Part shown: positions 8,239-16,924 of the stretch, in pieces
Position numbering within the stretch: position 1 is the first letter of the stretch
Layout of the letters: each line of letters opens with the position of its first letter
From: Bacillus stratosphericus
GTDB lineage: Bacteria; Bacillota; Bacilli; Bacillales; Bacillaceae
Assembly: GCF_020524495.1 (NCBI RefSeq)
Contig: NZ_JAIVLB010000007.1
Span: forward strand, 41,495 to 105,494
DNA: 64,000 nucleotides
Direction of reading: 5' to 3'
Made by a program: the position numbers and the translations under genes
Notes under the pieces: generated by a model
What the model was told of the DNA's origin: nothing
Database searches by the model: none
The model's input: the letters and a program-made list of their open reading frames with translations, nothing else

Positions 8239-8736
8239 GTGCTACGATATACGGTGAAAAGTGGAGAAACACTTGCTTCTATAGCGCTTGATTTTCGAAC
8301 AACGACAGATGCCTTAAAGGCTGCAAATCCGTCACTTCAATCTCGTGAGCCAGAACAAAATGAGGTCATTATCATTCCCGGGTTACCCGATCCTAGCACG
8401 ATCCCTTACCGCATATCTGTTTCAATTTCAACGAAACGTCTCGTTCTATTTTCTGGATCACAGCTCATACGCTCGTACCCGATTGGAACAGGAAGAATAT
8501 TAAATATGACACCGACAGGTTCTTATTATATTGTCAACAGACAGCCAAACCCAGGAGGTCCCTTTGGCGCCTATTGGCTGAGCCTTTCGAAAGTTCATTA
8601 CGGCATCCACGGGACGAATAACCCGTCTTCAATTGGTAAAGCTGTTTCTAGAGGGTGCATTCGCATGTATAATCAGAATGTCATCGAACTTGCTTCACTC
8701 GTTCCGAATGGAACACCTGTGACCATTAGCCAGTAG
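8239..8736 (+). CDS. ykuD: L,D-transpeptidase YkuD with LysM
   Basis: Cross-links peptidoglycan stems through L,D peptide bonds; the B. subtilis orthologue is a spore-associated enzyme. 165 residues: an N-terminal LysM wall-binding domain (about 3-47, VKSGETLASIALDF) and a YkuD catalytic domain (about 55-165) with HGTNNPSSIG and the active-site motif SRGCIRM. GTG at 8239 is chosen because it lies eight bases after AAAAGGAG and gives MLRYTVKSGE, matching the orthologue; an earlier in-frame GTG overlaps the ribosome site. No signal peptide is visible, as in the family. Confidence 0.92.
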   Translation: MLRYTVKSGETLASIALDFRTTTDALKAANPSLQSREPEQNEVIIIPGLPDPSTIPYRISVSISTKRLVLFSGSQLIRSYPIGTGRILNMTPTGSYYIVNRQPNPGGPFGAYWLSLSKVHYGIHGTNNPSSIGKAVSRGCIRMYNQNVIELASLVPNGTPVTISQ

Positions 8737-8809
8737 GAGAAATCAATTGTATGAATGGTTAAAATTTTATATGATATAAAGTGGGATCTTCAGGTTAAGG
8801 AGCGTATTT

Positions 8810-10087
8810 ATGGATATCTTTAAAAACAGAAATTTTGTTCGTCTCTTTTTTGCAGCACTTGCCTCGCAAATGGGGACAACGGTAGGCAATATGGCGTTTG
8901 CCTTTTATTTGCTCGACCATTTTAGTCATCAGCCCGCCTACGCCACATTGGCAGAGTTAATGTATTCACTGCCTACGATCTTTGTCTTTTTTATGGTGGG
9001 TGTGGTCGCAGACCGTTTTGATCGTAAAAAAGTCGCAGAGAATTGTGATTGGATACGAGCTGGGCTGACGATTGTTTTATTTATCGTCATTTATTTTCAT
9101 TCACTGCCTCTTATTTTCTTGATCTTGTTTATACGAAGTGCCATTACGAAGTTCTTCTATCCAGCTGAAGCCTCTCTCGTTCAGGCCATCTTAAATAAAG
9201 ATCAATATGCAAAAGCTGCTGGCTTAAATCAAATGCTATTTAGCCTGTTTATGGTATTTGGTGTTGGACTAGGTGCCATTATGTATAAGACCATTGGACT
9301 TCATGGTGCCATTACCATTGATTTGGTTAGTTTTATGATTTCAGGTATTTTGATTCGATCATGCAACATTCCAATTGAAGCGCGTCAGCCAAATGGACAA
9401 GCAGGCTGGAGAAGTATGACCATTAAAACTTCTCTAAAGGATTTTAAAGAAGGCATTATTTATATTTTAAAAAATAAATTACTGGCTTCCTTAATTTTTG
9501 GATTTTTTGTTTTTGGTCTTGTTAATGGCGCATTTGCAGTTCTGCCGATGTTTACAATGAAATATGGTCTGTCGCCAGATGACTTTGAATTGCATACATC
9601 CTTTTTCACAATTGCGATCGGTGCAGGACTTCTTGTTGGAAGTGGAATTGGCACAGTCCTCGCTAAAAAAGTGAAGATGCAATATCTGATGTCGATTCCG
9701 ATTCTGATTGCAGGCATTCTCATTTTTGTACTTGGTTCTACCCATACATTGTGGTTATTTTATGTCACATCATTTGTCATTGGAACGTGCATCGGGCCAA
9801 TCAACATTGTCATTGGCGGCTGGATGCCAAGAATCGTCCATCCTCGCCTGATGGGACGTGTGTCAGGCTGGGTTGATCCGCTCACGATGTTTGCCCAATC
9901 CATGACCTTAGGTCTGATTGCGGTCATTTTTCCAAAGCTCGTCACGAACATTTCATATATTTATTACGGAATGGGCATTATTATTTTACTCGTCTTCCTT
10001 TTTTACTTCATTACACTTCCAAAGTTCAGCAGAGAAGCTGCCGACTTAGATGTACAGCGTGAGTTAAAAGGCCAGGGAGTTCAATAA
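8810..10087 (+). CDS. ykuC: MFS transporter YkuC
   Basis: Major facilitator superfamily permease of 425 residues with about 12 hydrophobic segments; the MFS A-like loop GVVADRFDRKKV follows segment 2. Related to the enterobactin-exporter-like MFS group; substrate unknown. ATG at 8810 is preceded by TTAAGGAG. It lies downstream of ykuD on the same strand with a 73-base gap and ends at the border of the foreign region that separates it from ykyB. Confidence 0.9.
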   Translation: MDIFKNRNFVRLFFAALASQMGTTVGNMAFAFYLLDHFSHQPAYATLAELMYSLPTIFVFFMVGVVADRFDRKKVAENCDWIRAGLTIVLFIVIYFHSLPLIFLILFIRSAITKFFYPAEASLVQAILNKDQYAKAAGLNQMLFSLFMVFGVGLGAIMYKTIGLHGAITIDLVSFMISGILIRSCNIPIEARQPNGQAGWRSMTIKTSLKDFKEGIIYILKNKLLASLIFGFFVFGLVNGAFAVLPMFTMKYGLSPDDFELHTSFFTIAIGAGLLVGSGIGTVLAKKVKMQYLMSIPILIAGILIFVLGSTHTLWLFYVTSFVIGTCIGPINIVIGGWMPRIVHPRLMGRVSGWVDPLTMFAQSMTLGLIAVIFPKLVTNISYIYYGMGIIILLVFLFYFITLPKFSREAADLDVQRELKGQGVQ

Positions 10088-10097
10088 ATGAACCGAT

Positions 10098-10170
10098 AAA
10101 AGGACTTTCTTGATGAGAAAGTCCTCAACTTGTAGAGAAACCTATGTTTTTCTACAAGTTTTTTTGTTTG
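10098..10170 (+). repeat. Imperfect direct repeat, copy 1, with terminator
   Basis: Two hairpins: GGACTTTC/GAAAGTCC, then ACTTGTAGA/TCTACAAGT followed by T7, which would terminate ykuC. A diverged copy in the same orientation lies at 11231-11304, sharing the core GTAGAGAAACCTATG-like block. The pair flanks the transposase remnant and the DUF3221 gene and may derive from insertion-sequence ends; that origin is inference. Confidence 0.55.
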
Positions 10171-10219
10171 TAACATATGTATGTTGAATGGATTTGATTG
10201 AATAATGCCTCCCACACCC

Positions 10220-10303
10220 CTAGCTTAGCTTCGCTAGGTGTCTGGCAATCTTCTTCATATTCTGGCAAGCGGCTGTGAGGAGAACTTGTTCCCTCACATT
10301 TCG
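10220..10303 (-). pseudogene. Transposase C-terminal remnant
   Basis: One frame on the minus strand reads RNVREQVLLTAACQNMKK and then IARHLAKLS before a stop. This looks like the C-terminal tail of IS1182/IS4-type DDE transposases; the rest of the gene is missing. The exact family is uncertain. Confidence 0.6.
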
Positions 10304-10492
10304 TTATCCCCTCAACCAGTAGTAGCGAAGCCCATCCAATCTGCAAAGCTAAATGGAATATTAGTCTGTGTTCTAAATTTATTGAAAAAGATAAAGTGGT
10401 GTTGTAAAACTATATTTACCATAGGGGGAATTACATAAAAAATGGGCGTTGTTTACTATTTAAGTTGTCCTTGTCCCTGGTTTTGACCTCTG

Positions 10493-10750
10493 TTCCCCCA
10501 AGTCTTGCAGCTGATTAAAAATCGTGAAGATTTCACCGAAGAATGAAACGGATTAAAACAAATATTAAAACAATGGAAAATTCTTCTCAACATGGGACTC
10601 ACTTTTAAAAATGAACTTGGAACAACCACAAACAAAAAAACAGGTAAGATTGAGGTTTCTAGTGCCTACTTAAAATCTGACAAAACAGAAGAAATTGTGA
10701 CATATTTGTTAAATAATACAATTTATAAAGGGATTAAATTTCCAATTTAG
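10493..10750 (+). pseudogene. Unidentified gene fragment with in-frame stop
   Basis: A coding-like stretch (VLQLIKNREDFTEE, in-frame TGA, then NGLKQILKQWKILLNMG) continues to a natural end at FPI. The last 52 codons from an internal ATG at 10592 are open. No start or ribosome site is visible upstream, and I do not recognise the family. It reads as the 3' end of a lost accessory gene. Confidence 0.4.
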
Positions 10751-10791
10751 AAATGTATAAGTGTAGCAAAATACAAAAGGAGGCTATACAT

Positions 10792-11196
10792 ATGATTTCA
10801 ACAAAACAAAAACTTGCGACAGTCGCAACAACTTTAGCTCTGGGATGTGGATTAACTTTAGGCGGGGTTCCAGCATTCGCGGAGTCGAAAGAAGGGGTAA
10901 ATCATTCTTCCCCAATCTCTTCTGTTCAAAAACAAGAACAGATCCCTTTTACAGGGTATGTGATCTCAGTAGATAACAAATATATGATTGTTGCAGATAC
11001 ACCTACAAAAGAGGAGGCACTCCTTTACCAAAATAATTGGTGGGAGCTTGCTGCTCAAGGGAAAATTTTAAGAGTTCCTATTTCTATAGATGATCATTAT
11101 GAAATAGGTGAAAAATTAAATGTATTTTCAAAAATGTGGACGTCTTCTATTCCACCAATTGCTGGTATGCCAACTATTGAAAGAATATCAGAATAA
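10792..11196 (+). CDS. Secreted DUF3221 (YobA-like) protein
   Basis: 134 residues with a clear Sec signal peptide (charged ISTKQKL, hydrophobic core to about residue 27, cleavage after AFA). The mature part (FTGYVISVDNKYMIVADT, later RVPISIDDHYEIGEKLNVF) fits the DUF3221 family of small extracellular Bacillus proteins of unknown role. ATG at 10792 follows AAAAGGAGG; the frame is open 13 codons further without a ribosome site. It is one of few intact genes in the decayed island. Confidence 0.75.
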   Translation: MISTKQKLATVATTLALGCGLTLGGVPAFAESKEGVNHSSPISSVQKQEQIPFTGYVISVDNKYMIVADTPTKEEALLYQNNWWELAAQGKILRVPISIDDHYEIGEKLNVFSKMWTSSIPPIAGMPTIERISE

Positions 11197-11230
11197 TACT
11201 GAATGATTTGCTAAATGTTGTTTCAAAAGC

Positions 11231-11304
11231 AAAGGACACCTTTCTTGTTTAGGGTGTCCTCAGCTTATAGAGAAACCCATGTTTTCTACAAACTTCTTGC
11301 TTTG
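11231..11304 (+). repeat. Imperfect direct repeat, copy 2, with hairpin
   Basis: Diverged copy of 10098-10170. It begins with a GGACACC/GGTGTCC hairpin downstream of the DUF3221 gene and continues with TAGAGAAACCCATG and TTTTCTACAA as in copy 1. Confidence 0.5.
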
Positions 11305-11383
11305 TTTCCCAGCATACCATGATAAACATTGAACCGAAATAAGAACAACAAAGCCACCAATTATTCAAATGGCGGCTTTTCTT

Positions 11384-11567
11384 TACGTAATAAATGAATG
11401 TTCTTGGCTTACCCTCTTCCCAATCAACAAGCCCCTTTTTACGAAACCGGTCAAGATGACCTTCTGCTGTACTTGAAGATTTTAAACAAACCTCTTTAAC
11501 AGATAGCGGGAAACTTTTGTTTAGTTAGTTCGTCTATAGCTTGTAATCTTTGTTCGGTTCTTTTCAT
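11384..11567 (-). pseudogene. LexA-like winged-helix regulator, frameshifted
   Basis: From ATG 11567 (after GAGGGGGTTA) the frame reads MKRTEQRLQAIDELTK, then shifts; another frame continues KSFPLSVKEVCLKSSSTAEG, HLDRFRKKGLVDWEEGKPRT. This is the N-terminal DNA-binding fold of LexA-type repressors as found in phages and integrative elements. The shift lies at AAACAAAAGTTT. No S24 protease domain follows. Confidence 0.65.
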
Positions 11568-11996
11568 AGTAACCCCCTCATTGGTTTGTTTTTTCTATGA
11601 TAATTATACCAAACAACCGTTTCCTCTTCTATAAAACATATTTTCGTATTTAAACTTTAAAACATATCCCTTCTCTCAGTTGGAATTACTTCAATCATTA
11701 TACGGCTGGTATTTTTCCGGCCGGCTTCAAGTCCAGTTTCAGCTGCAAAACATTACTACGTAAAAAAGAAACCCTCTTACATTACAATCACTAGGTCTGA
11801 AGTAAAGATATTCATCTTATTAAAATGTATCTTTTTTACTATTTTTCAATATCAAAGGATGTCATAACGCATTTTATGGTAATCTATATGTCAAATACAT
11901 TATCCTAGGTAAAAAGCTATTCCGTTATGGTATTATTCAGAAAAGTAAGTTGAGAAAGTATTAAAGTTTTAATTAAAGAAGACTGTTGAAGGATAT
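11568..11996. other. AT-rich gap with one possible gene end
   Basis: No intact gene. On the minus strand at about 11657-11747 a frame reads FAAETGLEAGRKNTSRIMIE and ends at a stop after RRDMF; this may be the 3' end of an unknown accessory gene. The remainder is AT-rich and unassigned. Confidence 0.3.
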
Positions 11997-12154
11997 GTGA
12001 TTAAAAAAATGAACTGTTTGATGCAAAAGTTCTGGCGGGTGACTCTGCTGCTTTGAAATTGAAAGAGTTGATCGCGTCGGACTCTTCTTTTCAGAAGTCT
12101 GGGTTTCAGGTTGCTAGTGCAACGTCTTTTGGTAAATGTGTTGTAAAAAAATGA
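11997..12154 (+). pseudogene. Short Ser-rich peptide ORF, start out of frame at A7
   Basis: A frame of 48 codons reads NELFDAKVLAGDSAALKLKE, then LIASDSSFQKSGFQ, VASATSFGKCVVKK, stop. The only plausible start, GTG 11997 with AAGGA three bases upstream, is out of frame by one base at a run of seven A (12003-12009); one more A would give MIKKNELFDAKV. Length, a charged leader-like first half and a Ser/Thr/Cys tail resemble a peptide precursor, but no modification enzyme is nearby and I do not recognise the family. Confidence 0.3.
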
Positions 12155-12190
12155 TTGGTAGTTATGGTAATATAGCCCGCCAATGTTTGA

Positions 12191-12322
12191 ATGGTGTCAT
12201 CTTTACATATATCAAAACTAAGCAATATGAATTATCTGCATAATGCATCTGGGATGAAAGTTAATGCAGCATCTCTTGCAATAGAGTTGAGATACTATGG
12301 ATGGAAATGTCGATGGAAGTGA
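12191..12322 (+). other. Possible short ORF, weak
   Basis: 43 codons from an ATG without ribosome site; the tail reads NAASLAIELRYYGWKCRWK. It overlaps the next ORF in another frame. Codon pattern looks coding, but no family is recognised; it may be another gene remnant. Confidence 0.2.
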
Positions 12323-12510
12323 TAAAAATGTCTCCATTAACAATAGTTGAAGTGATCTTAGCCTTAACTGTTTTAGGTTTATTTGCATGGACATTCAGAA
12401 GTAAGAAAAGCGCTTACGATAATGATGTGTTCAGATACGCAAGGTATATGATTTATTTACTTGTAGCTGAAGTTGCGATATACGTCGTATTCAGTTTTAA
12501 TGTGTCATAA
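12301..12510 (+). CDS. Small two-helix membrane protein, unknown
   Basis: Up to 69 residues; the true start may be one of four in-frame ATGs (12301, 12307, 12313, 12328). Two hydrophobic helices: TIVEVILALTVLGLFAW and YMIYLLVAEVAIYVVF, joined by a charged loop RSKKSAYDNDVFRYAR. No strong ribosome site. Function unknown; its place beside short peptide-like ORFs would allow an immunity role, which is speculation. Confidence 0.4.
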   Translation: MEMSMEVIKMSPLTIVEVILALTVLGLFAWTFRSKKSAYDNDVFRYARYMIYLLVAEVAIYVVFSFNVS

Positions 12511-12796
12511 AAGAATTTAAAATATCTCAAAAACGTTTTTTTACTTTAACAGAGCTTCAAGTTTCGTCTTCGGTCCGTTAATTTCATGAGGTGAAGGCTA
12601 TATACAGAAAACCTATTTGATAGGCGGATGCGAGTCTTTTTTAGCTTCTTTAGGCTTAACCCCTTCAAGAACCAATGAATGGTTTTCATGTTTCTACAAA
12701 AATAAGACAGTTGGCCCTTCAATCCTTACTTCTGAAATATTATGTCTAATATGAAATATTTGTTTTACCTTTACATGCATAGGTTACATGTAATGA
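12511..12796. other. Gap without recognisable features
   Basis: AT-rich stretch in the decayed island; no open frame with a ribosome site and no RNA structure was recognised. Confidence 0.4.
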
Positions 12797-13096
12797 TACA
12801 TTATTATTTTTAAACCTTTCCTTCAATGGGTAAAAAATGTGCCTGGGCTCAATACAGACTTCAAGACATTCAGGTATAAAAAACAGCAATTTGAATGGAC
12901 ATCAGAGATCAATCAAAACTATCTTCAATTTGAGCCAATCCTTATTGAGGATAACCGGCCACTTTCAGATGCAGACTTTCTTGGATGTAGACGAGTCGGA
13001 ATTATTGGTGTTGAAAAAAGAGATAACATGTTTTCACTAGGTGTGACTGAAATAAACTTGCCATCCACTACATATAGTTCTATTACAATCAAGTAA
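12797..13096 (+). pseudogene. Unidentified soluble protein, 5' end lost
   Basis: An open frame of 99 codons (FKPFLQWVKNVPGLNTDFKT ... LSDADFLGCRRVGIIGVEKR ... GVTEINLP) begins directly after a stop codon and has no good start; GTG at 12839 would give 85 residues but has only a weak upstream ATGGG. It looks coding, without membrane segments or a known motif. It lies 80 bases ahead of the M48 protease gene. Confidence 0.35.
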
Positions 13097-13176
13097 CCAT
13101 AGTGACCCATACCATAGGAAAAAAGCCACTAATTTACTGAATATCTACCACCTATATATCAGCAGGATGTGATGAA

Positions 13177-14776
13177 ATGGTACGAAAAGCCTCACTTTCT
13201 TATTTTATTGCAAGCATTATTACAATCATAGTCATTTTGATTGAAGTTGGTATCCGTTCAGCAGTTGTTTCTCCATTTGTTCTACTTGATTCGAACAAAG
13301 ATAACAATCCAAAAGTATTCATCTCCCATTCTCTTTATCAGGGTGATTTTTTATTGACCTATCAAGATGGTTCCTCCAAAGATCGTTCAGAAGCAGCCAT
13401 TCAATTGGGGGGGGAAGCAAATACATTTCACGGAGATTCCATCTAGGGATGGAATTAGCAAAATTGAAACTAACAAATTAATGAAAGATAAGGCAACAGT
13501 TTTTCTAAGAAGAGGTTTTGTACCTATTCATGATGATAAAATCAAGATGGAACAGGTATCGCAAAATCCTTTTTTCTCTAAATACAACCTAACGAATTTA
13601 ACAGAAACTACTAAGGTCAAAACAGGTTTTAAGCATAATACCACATTTATTATATTAATAACCTTAATGGGAATTCTTTTTCCAGCTATGTTATTTTTAT
13701 TTTTTAATCTTCATGAATCTATGAAAAACCTATTCACATTATTTATTCCCTTTGTTTTAGCCATTTTTCTTCCCTTGGGATTAAATTATTATTTCTTAAT
13801 GGGATATGTGCTATCAATAACAGGCTCTTATGTATTAAGCATTATTCTCTCTATACTTGTACCTAGTTTCCTGTCAATTTTATTGACAGCTTATTCGTTT
13901 GAGTATACTACAAAAGATACACCTGAAGATTTAGAAGAAAATGAAGACGCGTCCGGAAATTCGTTCTTAATGAATGTTAGGGAGAAACTTGTTTTGTTTG
14001 GTGCCGCCACATTATCTTTGTTATATTTCGGATCATATTTATTACTTCCTTTGTCGTTTCAAGCGAAGATCATGGATAACCTTTTTCTATTTTGTGGCTG
14101 GTACTTCGCCCTAATCATATTATTTATTATTGGTTACTCAATCATTCAAAAAATAATAAACAAATATGAAGTTTTAAATACGGAAGCATTCATGAATATT
14201 CGCAAGGATATTGAGTATAAGACAAACCAAAAGGTAAATATTTGGGTGAAAAAAGACTCTCAACAGGGTGTGAATGCCTGGATATATTCTTTTAAACTTC
14301 CATGTAAAAGAAGAGTCGATGTGTATGTGACAGAAGGGTTGTTAGATAAGTTTGATAAAGATGAAATTCGTGCTATCTTATACCATGAAATGGGGCATGC
14401 GAAGTTAAAACATGCACACTACACCATGTTCCTAACTTTGATCGTAACATTATTTATGGGCATCAGTATGTATTATGCAAGACAGGTTATGCTTGCCAAC
14501 GGATGGTGGCAATATGTTCTTATTTTCCCAATAGGAGTAATTCTCATGATCTTCATTACGGAATGGTTGCCAAAGAAAATCAGCCGGTTATTTGAGATTC
14601 AGGCTGATCACTTTGCTGTTTCCCATCTTGAGAATAAAACACTGTATCTCAATACTTTGATTAAATTAAGTAACCTTATTGAAGGAGAAGATGGAGATTA
14701 TGGAAGAAAATCTGAATGGCGTGAAAGTCATCCCTCTTTCAAAAAACGAATTGAGAACATAAAGAAAACGAATTAA
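13177..14776 (+). pseudogene. M48 membrane metalloprotease, split at a G8 tract
   Basis: Two overlapping frames form one gene. The first (ATG 13177, after AGGATGTGATG) has an N-terminal membrane segment ASIITIIVILIEVGI and an extracytoplasmic part; at eight consecutive G (13407-13414) the frame ends after 89 codons. The second frame carries the rest: about five membrane segments, the zinc-protease motif YHEMGHAKLKH and the downstream EIQADHFAVSH Glu. Seven G would restore a protein of about 532 residues. The HExxH and EIQAD motifs place it in peptidase family M48 (HtpX/Ste24-like); substrate unknown. The shift may be a mutation, phase variation or a sequencing error. Confidence 0.8.
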
Positions 14777-14805
14777 GTCAAGGTGATTATGTGAAGACTA
14801 AACTG

Positions 14806-15230
14806 TACCATTCCAAATGAATGAAGAAGAACCGCTTGCGAACAATTAAGCGCTTTTCTTGAAGCTGCTCAAACGCTTAAAAGTATCTCAAATTATGCTG
14901 CCTTCTCATTTTAGACCGTACAGTAATGCGTAACGTTAGGTTTGACATGGAAAGACATTGAATTTTATTAATTGCATGATAACAATAAACAAACCTATGA
15001 TGATGATGGTTTGCGTCCCCCTAAAACTAATAATAGTTATCGCACTATAAGAGAAGGGAGGATGCTAATAAAAAAAATGAGAACAAAATTGGTGTAAAGA
15101 ATTAAAGCTTTCCTTTGGTCATCCTTTAAAAGAAAATGATCTTGTACTAATTAGGCGAACAAATGGAAAACCTATATCTCCTAACTCAATTAAATTATGC
15201 TGATACAGTTGCCCCTCAAATCGTTCGAAG
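14806..15230 (+). pseudogene. Tyrosine integrase remnant
   Basis: Pieces in different frames: PFQMNEEEPLANN, LEAAQTLKSISNYAAF, LTWKDI, TYDDDGLRPPKTNNSYRTI, LIKKMRT, and LKENDLVL-like sequence. Order and content match the C-terminal catalytic half of phage/ICE tyrosine recombinases, broken by stops and frameshifts. It marks the right end of the foreign region next to ykyB and indicates that the island once arrived as an integrating element. Confidence 0.75.
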
Positions 15231-15445
15231 AATTAGAAATAGAATCAGTTGAAGTTTTTAAATAGGCGATGAATTTATAATTTGGGGGAGGTTTTGGGGT
15301 GGATTCTATAATGTTAAGATTATAATCCTCCCTAACCCCTTTATACCAAAGGTTTTCTTTTTACAATCACTCTATTTGCAATTTACTAATAAAAACGTAT
15401 AATTTATACTAAGCACAAGAAGACGAAAGACAAAGGAGAGAAAAG

Positions 15446-15907
15446 ATGGACGATTATGCTCATACTAAAGACATAGAACCTACAGCAGAAAACATCGCAA
15501 AAGCCGTTTATACTGTTAACCGCCATGCTAAAACCGCACCAAACCCCAAGTTCCTTTATCTTTTGAAAAAGCGTGCACTGCAAAAAATATTGCAAGAAGA
15601 TAAAGGAAGAAAAGTGGGCCTACATTTCTCTAACAACCCCAAATATAGTCAACAACAGTCCGACGTGCTGATTGAAATTGGAGATTATTATTTTCACCTG
15701 CCTCCAACCAAAGAAGACTTCGAATTTTTGCCACACTTAGGAAATTTAAATCAATCATATCGCAATCCGAAAGCGAATATGTCATTAAACAGAGCAAAAC
15801 AAATCCTTCAAACGTATGTCGGTTTAAAAGAAAAAACTGTCGCTACAAAACAAAAATCACATAATACGAAACCCGTCTTCAAACGACTCGGGGAAAGTTA
15901 CTTTTAA
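15446..15907 (+). CDS. ykyB: YkyB, conserved Bacillus protein
   Basis: 153 residues, highly similar to B. subtilis YkyB through the N-terminal two thirds (AENIAKAVYTVNRHAKTA, GLHFSNNPKYSQQQSDVLIE) and at the end KPVFKRLGESYF. Function unknown. ATG at 15446 follows AAAGGAGAG. In B. subtilis it is adjacent to ykuC; here the decayed island lies between. Confidence 0.9.
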   Translation: MDDYAHTKDIEPTAENIAKAVYTVNRHAKTAPNPKFLYLLKKRALQKILQEDKGRKVGLHFSNNPKYSQQQSDVLIEIGDYYFHLPPTKEDFEFLPHLGNLNQSYRNPKANMSLNRAKQILQTYVGLKEKTVATKQKSHNTKPVFKRLGESYF

Positions 15908-15910
15908 ACA

Positions 15911-15941
15911 GAAAAAACCACTCGGGCCGAGTGGTTTTTTC
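15911..15941. terminator. Bidirectional terminator ykyB/cheV
   Basis: AAAAAACCACTCGG-CCGAGTGGTTTTTT inverted repeat between two convergent genes; T runs on both strands. Confidence 0.88.
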
Positions 15942-15942
15942 A

Positions 15943-16851
15943 TTAAATAATAAAGTGATCTACCTTTTCAATAAGCTGATGAATTTCTGGCTTACTAATT
16001 TGATCATCTGCACCGATTGTTTCCCCTTTATGTCTTAAATCTTCAGTGATTAACGAAGAGAAGATGAGAATCGGAATGGATTGCGTTAAAGGATTGTCCT
16101 TTAGCAGTTTTGTTAATCGATGACCATCCATTTTTGGCATTTCAATATCTGTAATAATCATATCAATTTCTTCTGTCAAATTGATCCCTTTGCTGACAAG
16201 ATCCATGACGTGATCATATGCCTGTTTGCCATCTTCAAATGTGACAATATTTTTATAGCCTGCTTCCGTTAATTCATTTGTTAATAATCCCATGAGAAGC
16301 GGAGAATCTTCAACGACATACAGCTTCTTCCCTGTTCTTCTCTCGTCTTTCTCACCGTCAAACATATGATACGAATCTACGCCAGAAGCGGATTCAATAT
16401 CATAAATGATTTTTTCGTAGTCTGGAAGGAAAATCATTTTCCCATCAAGCTTAATGATACCTGTTAAATGACGGTCCATCCCTTGATTGAGTGCAGTTGG
16501 CTTTTCAATCTCTTCCCAGCTGACGCGGTGAATTTGTGAAACCGTTCCTGTATGGAACACAAATTTCCGTTTGTTGAATTCAGTCACAATGTATTTTTCT
16601 TGTTCTGACTGATCTGACTCGACATTAAAAAAGGAAAATAGATTGATGACTGGTAAAATTTCGCCTCGTAAACTAATCATACCTTCTACATCTTGGTGAG
16701 AGTGCGGAACAACCGTTACCTTAACTGGCTGAATGATTTCTCTTACTTTCATCACATTAATGCCGAATTGATTTGAACCAATTTCAAACTTCACAATTTC
16801 CAATTCATTTGTACCAGAGTCAAGTAAAATGTCTTGTTTGTTTAAAGCCAC
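15943..16851 (-). CDS. cheV: CheV chemotaxis coupling protein
   Basis: Couples chemoreceptors to CheA and takes part in adaptation. CheW-like domain (about 10-155; [31 protein letters not shown]) and a C-terminal receiver domain (about 175-300; [10 protein letters not shown], phospho-acceptor Asp in [13 protein letters not shown]). Start GTG at 16851 ([10 protein letters not shown]) lies after AGAGGGATTTCC; an in-frame TTG seven codons upstream lacks a better site. A SigD promoter precedes it. Confidence 0.94.
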   Translation of the reverse strand: MALNKQDILLDSGTNELEIVKFEIGSNQFGINVMKVREIIQPVKVTVVPHSHQDVEGMISLRGEILPVINLFSFFNVESDQSEQEKYIVTEFNKRKFVFHTGTVSQIHRVSWEEIEKPTALNQGMDRHLTGIIKLDGKMIFLPDYEKIIYDIESASGVDSYHMFDGEKDERRTGKKLYVVEDSPLLMGLLTNELTEAGYKNIVTFEDGKQAYDHVMDLVSKGINLTEEIDMIITDIEMPKMDGHRLTKLLKDNPLTQSIPILIFSSLITEDLRHKGETIGADDQISKPEIHQLIEKVDHFII

Positions 16852-16890
16852 GGAAATCCCTCTATTCTTCAATATAAGATTGTACTTTTT

Positions 16891-16917
16891 ATATCGGCAG
16901 CATGGGTCAAAAGTTGA
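16891..16917 (-). promoter_or_regulatory. SigD promoter of cheV
   Basis: Minus strand TCAA (16917-16914), 15-base spacer, perfect -10 GCCGATAT (16898-16891); consensus TAAA-N15-GCCGATAT. Confidence 0.8.
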
Positions 16918-16924
16918 CGTTTCT

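Noticed and set aside
10238..10438. 66-codon plus-strand ORF
   Set aside because: Shadow of the transposase remnant on the other strand; no ribosome site.
12839..13110. Overlapping ORFs on both strands near 12.9-13.1 kb as separate genes
   Set aside because: Only the frame 12797-13096 looks coding; the others are shadows.
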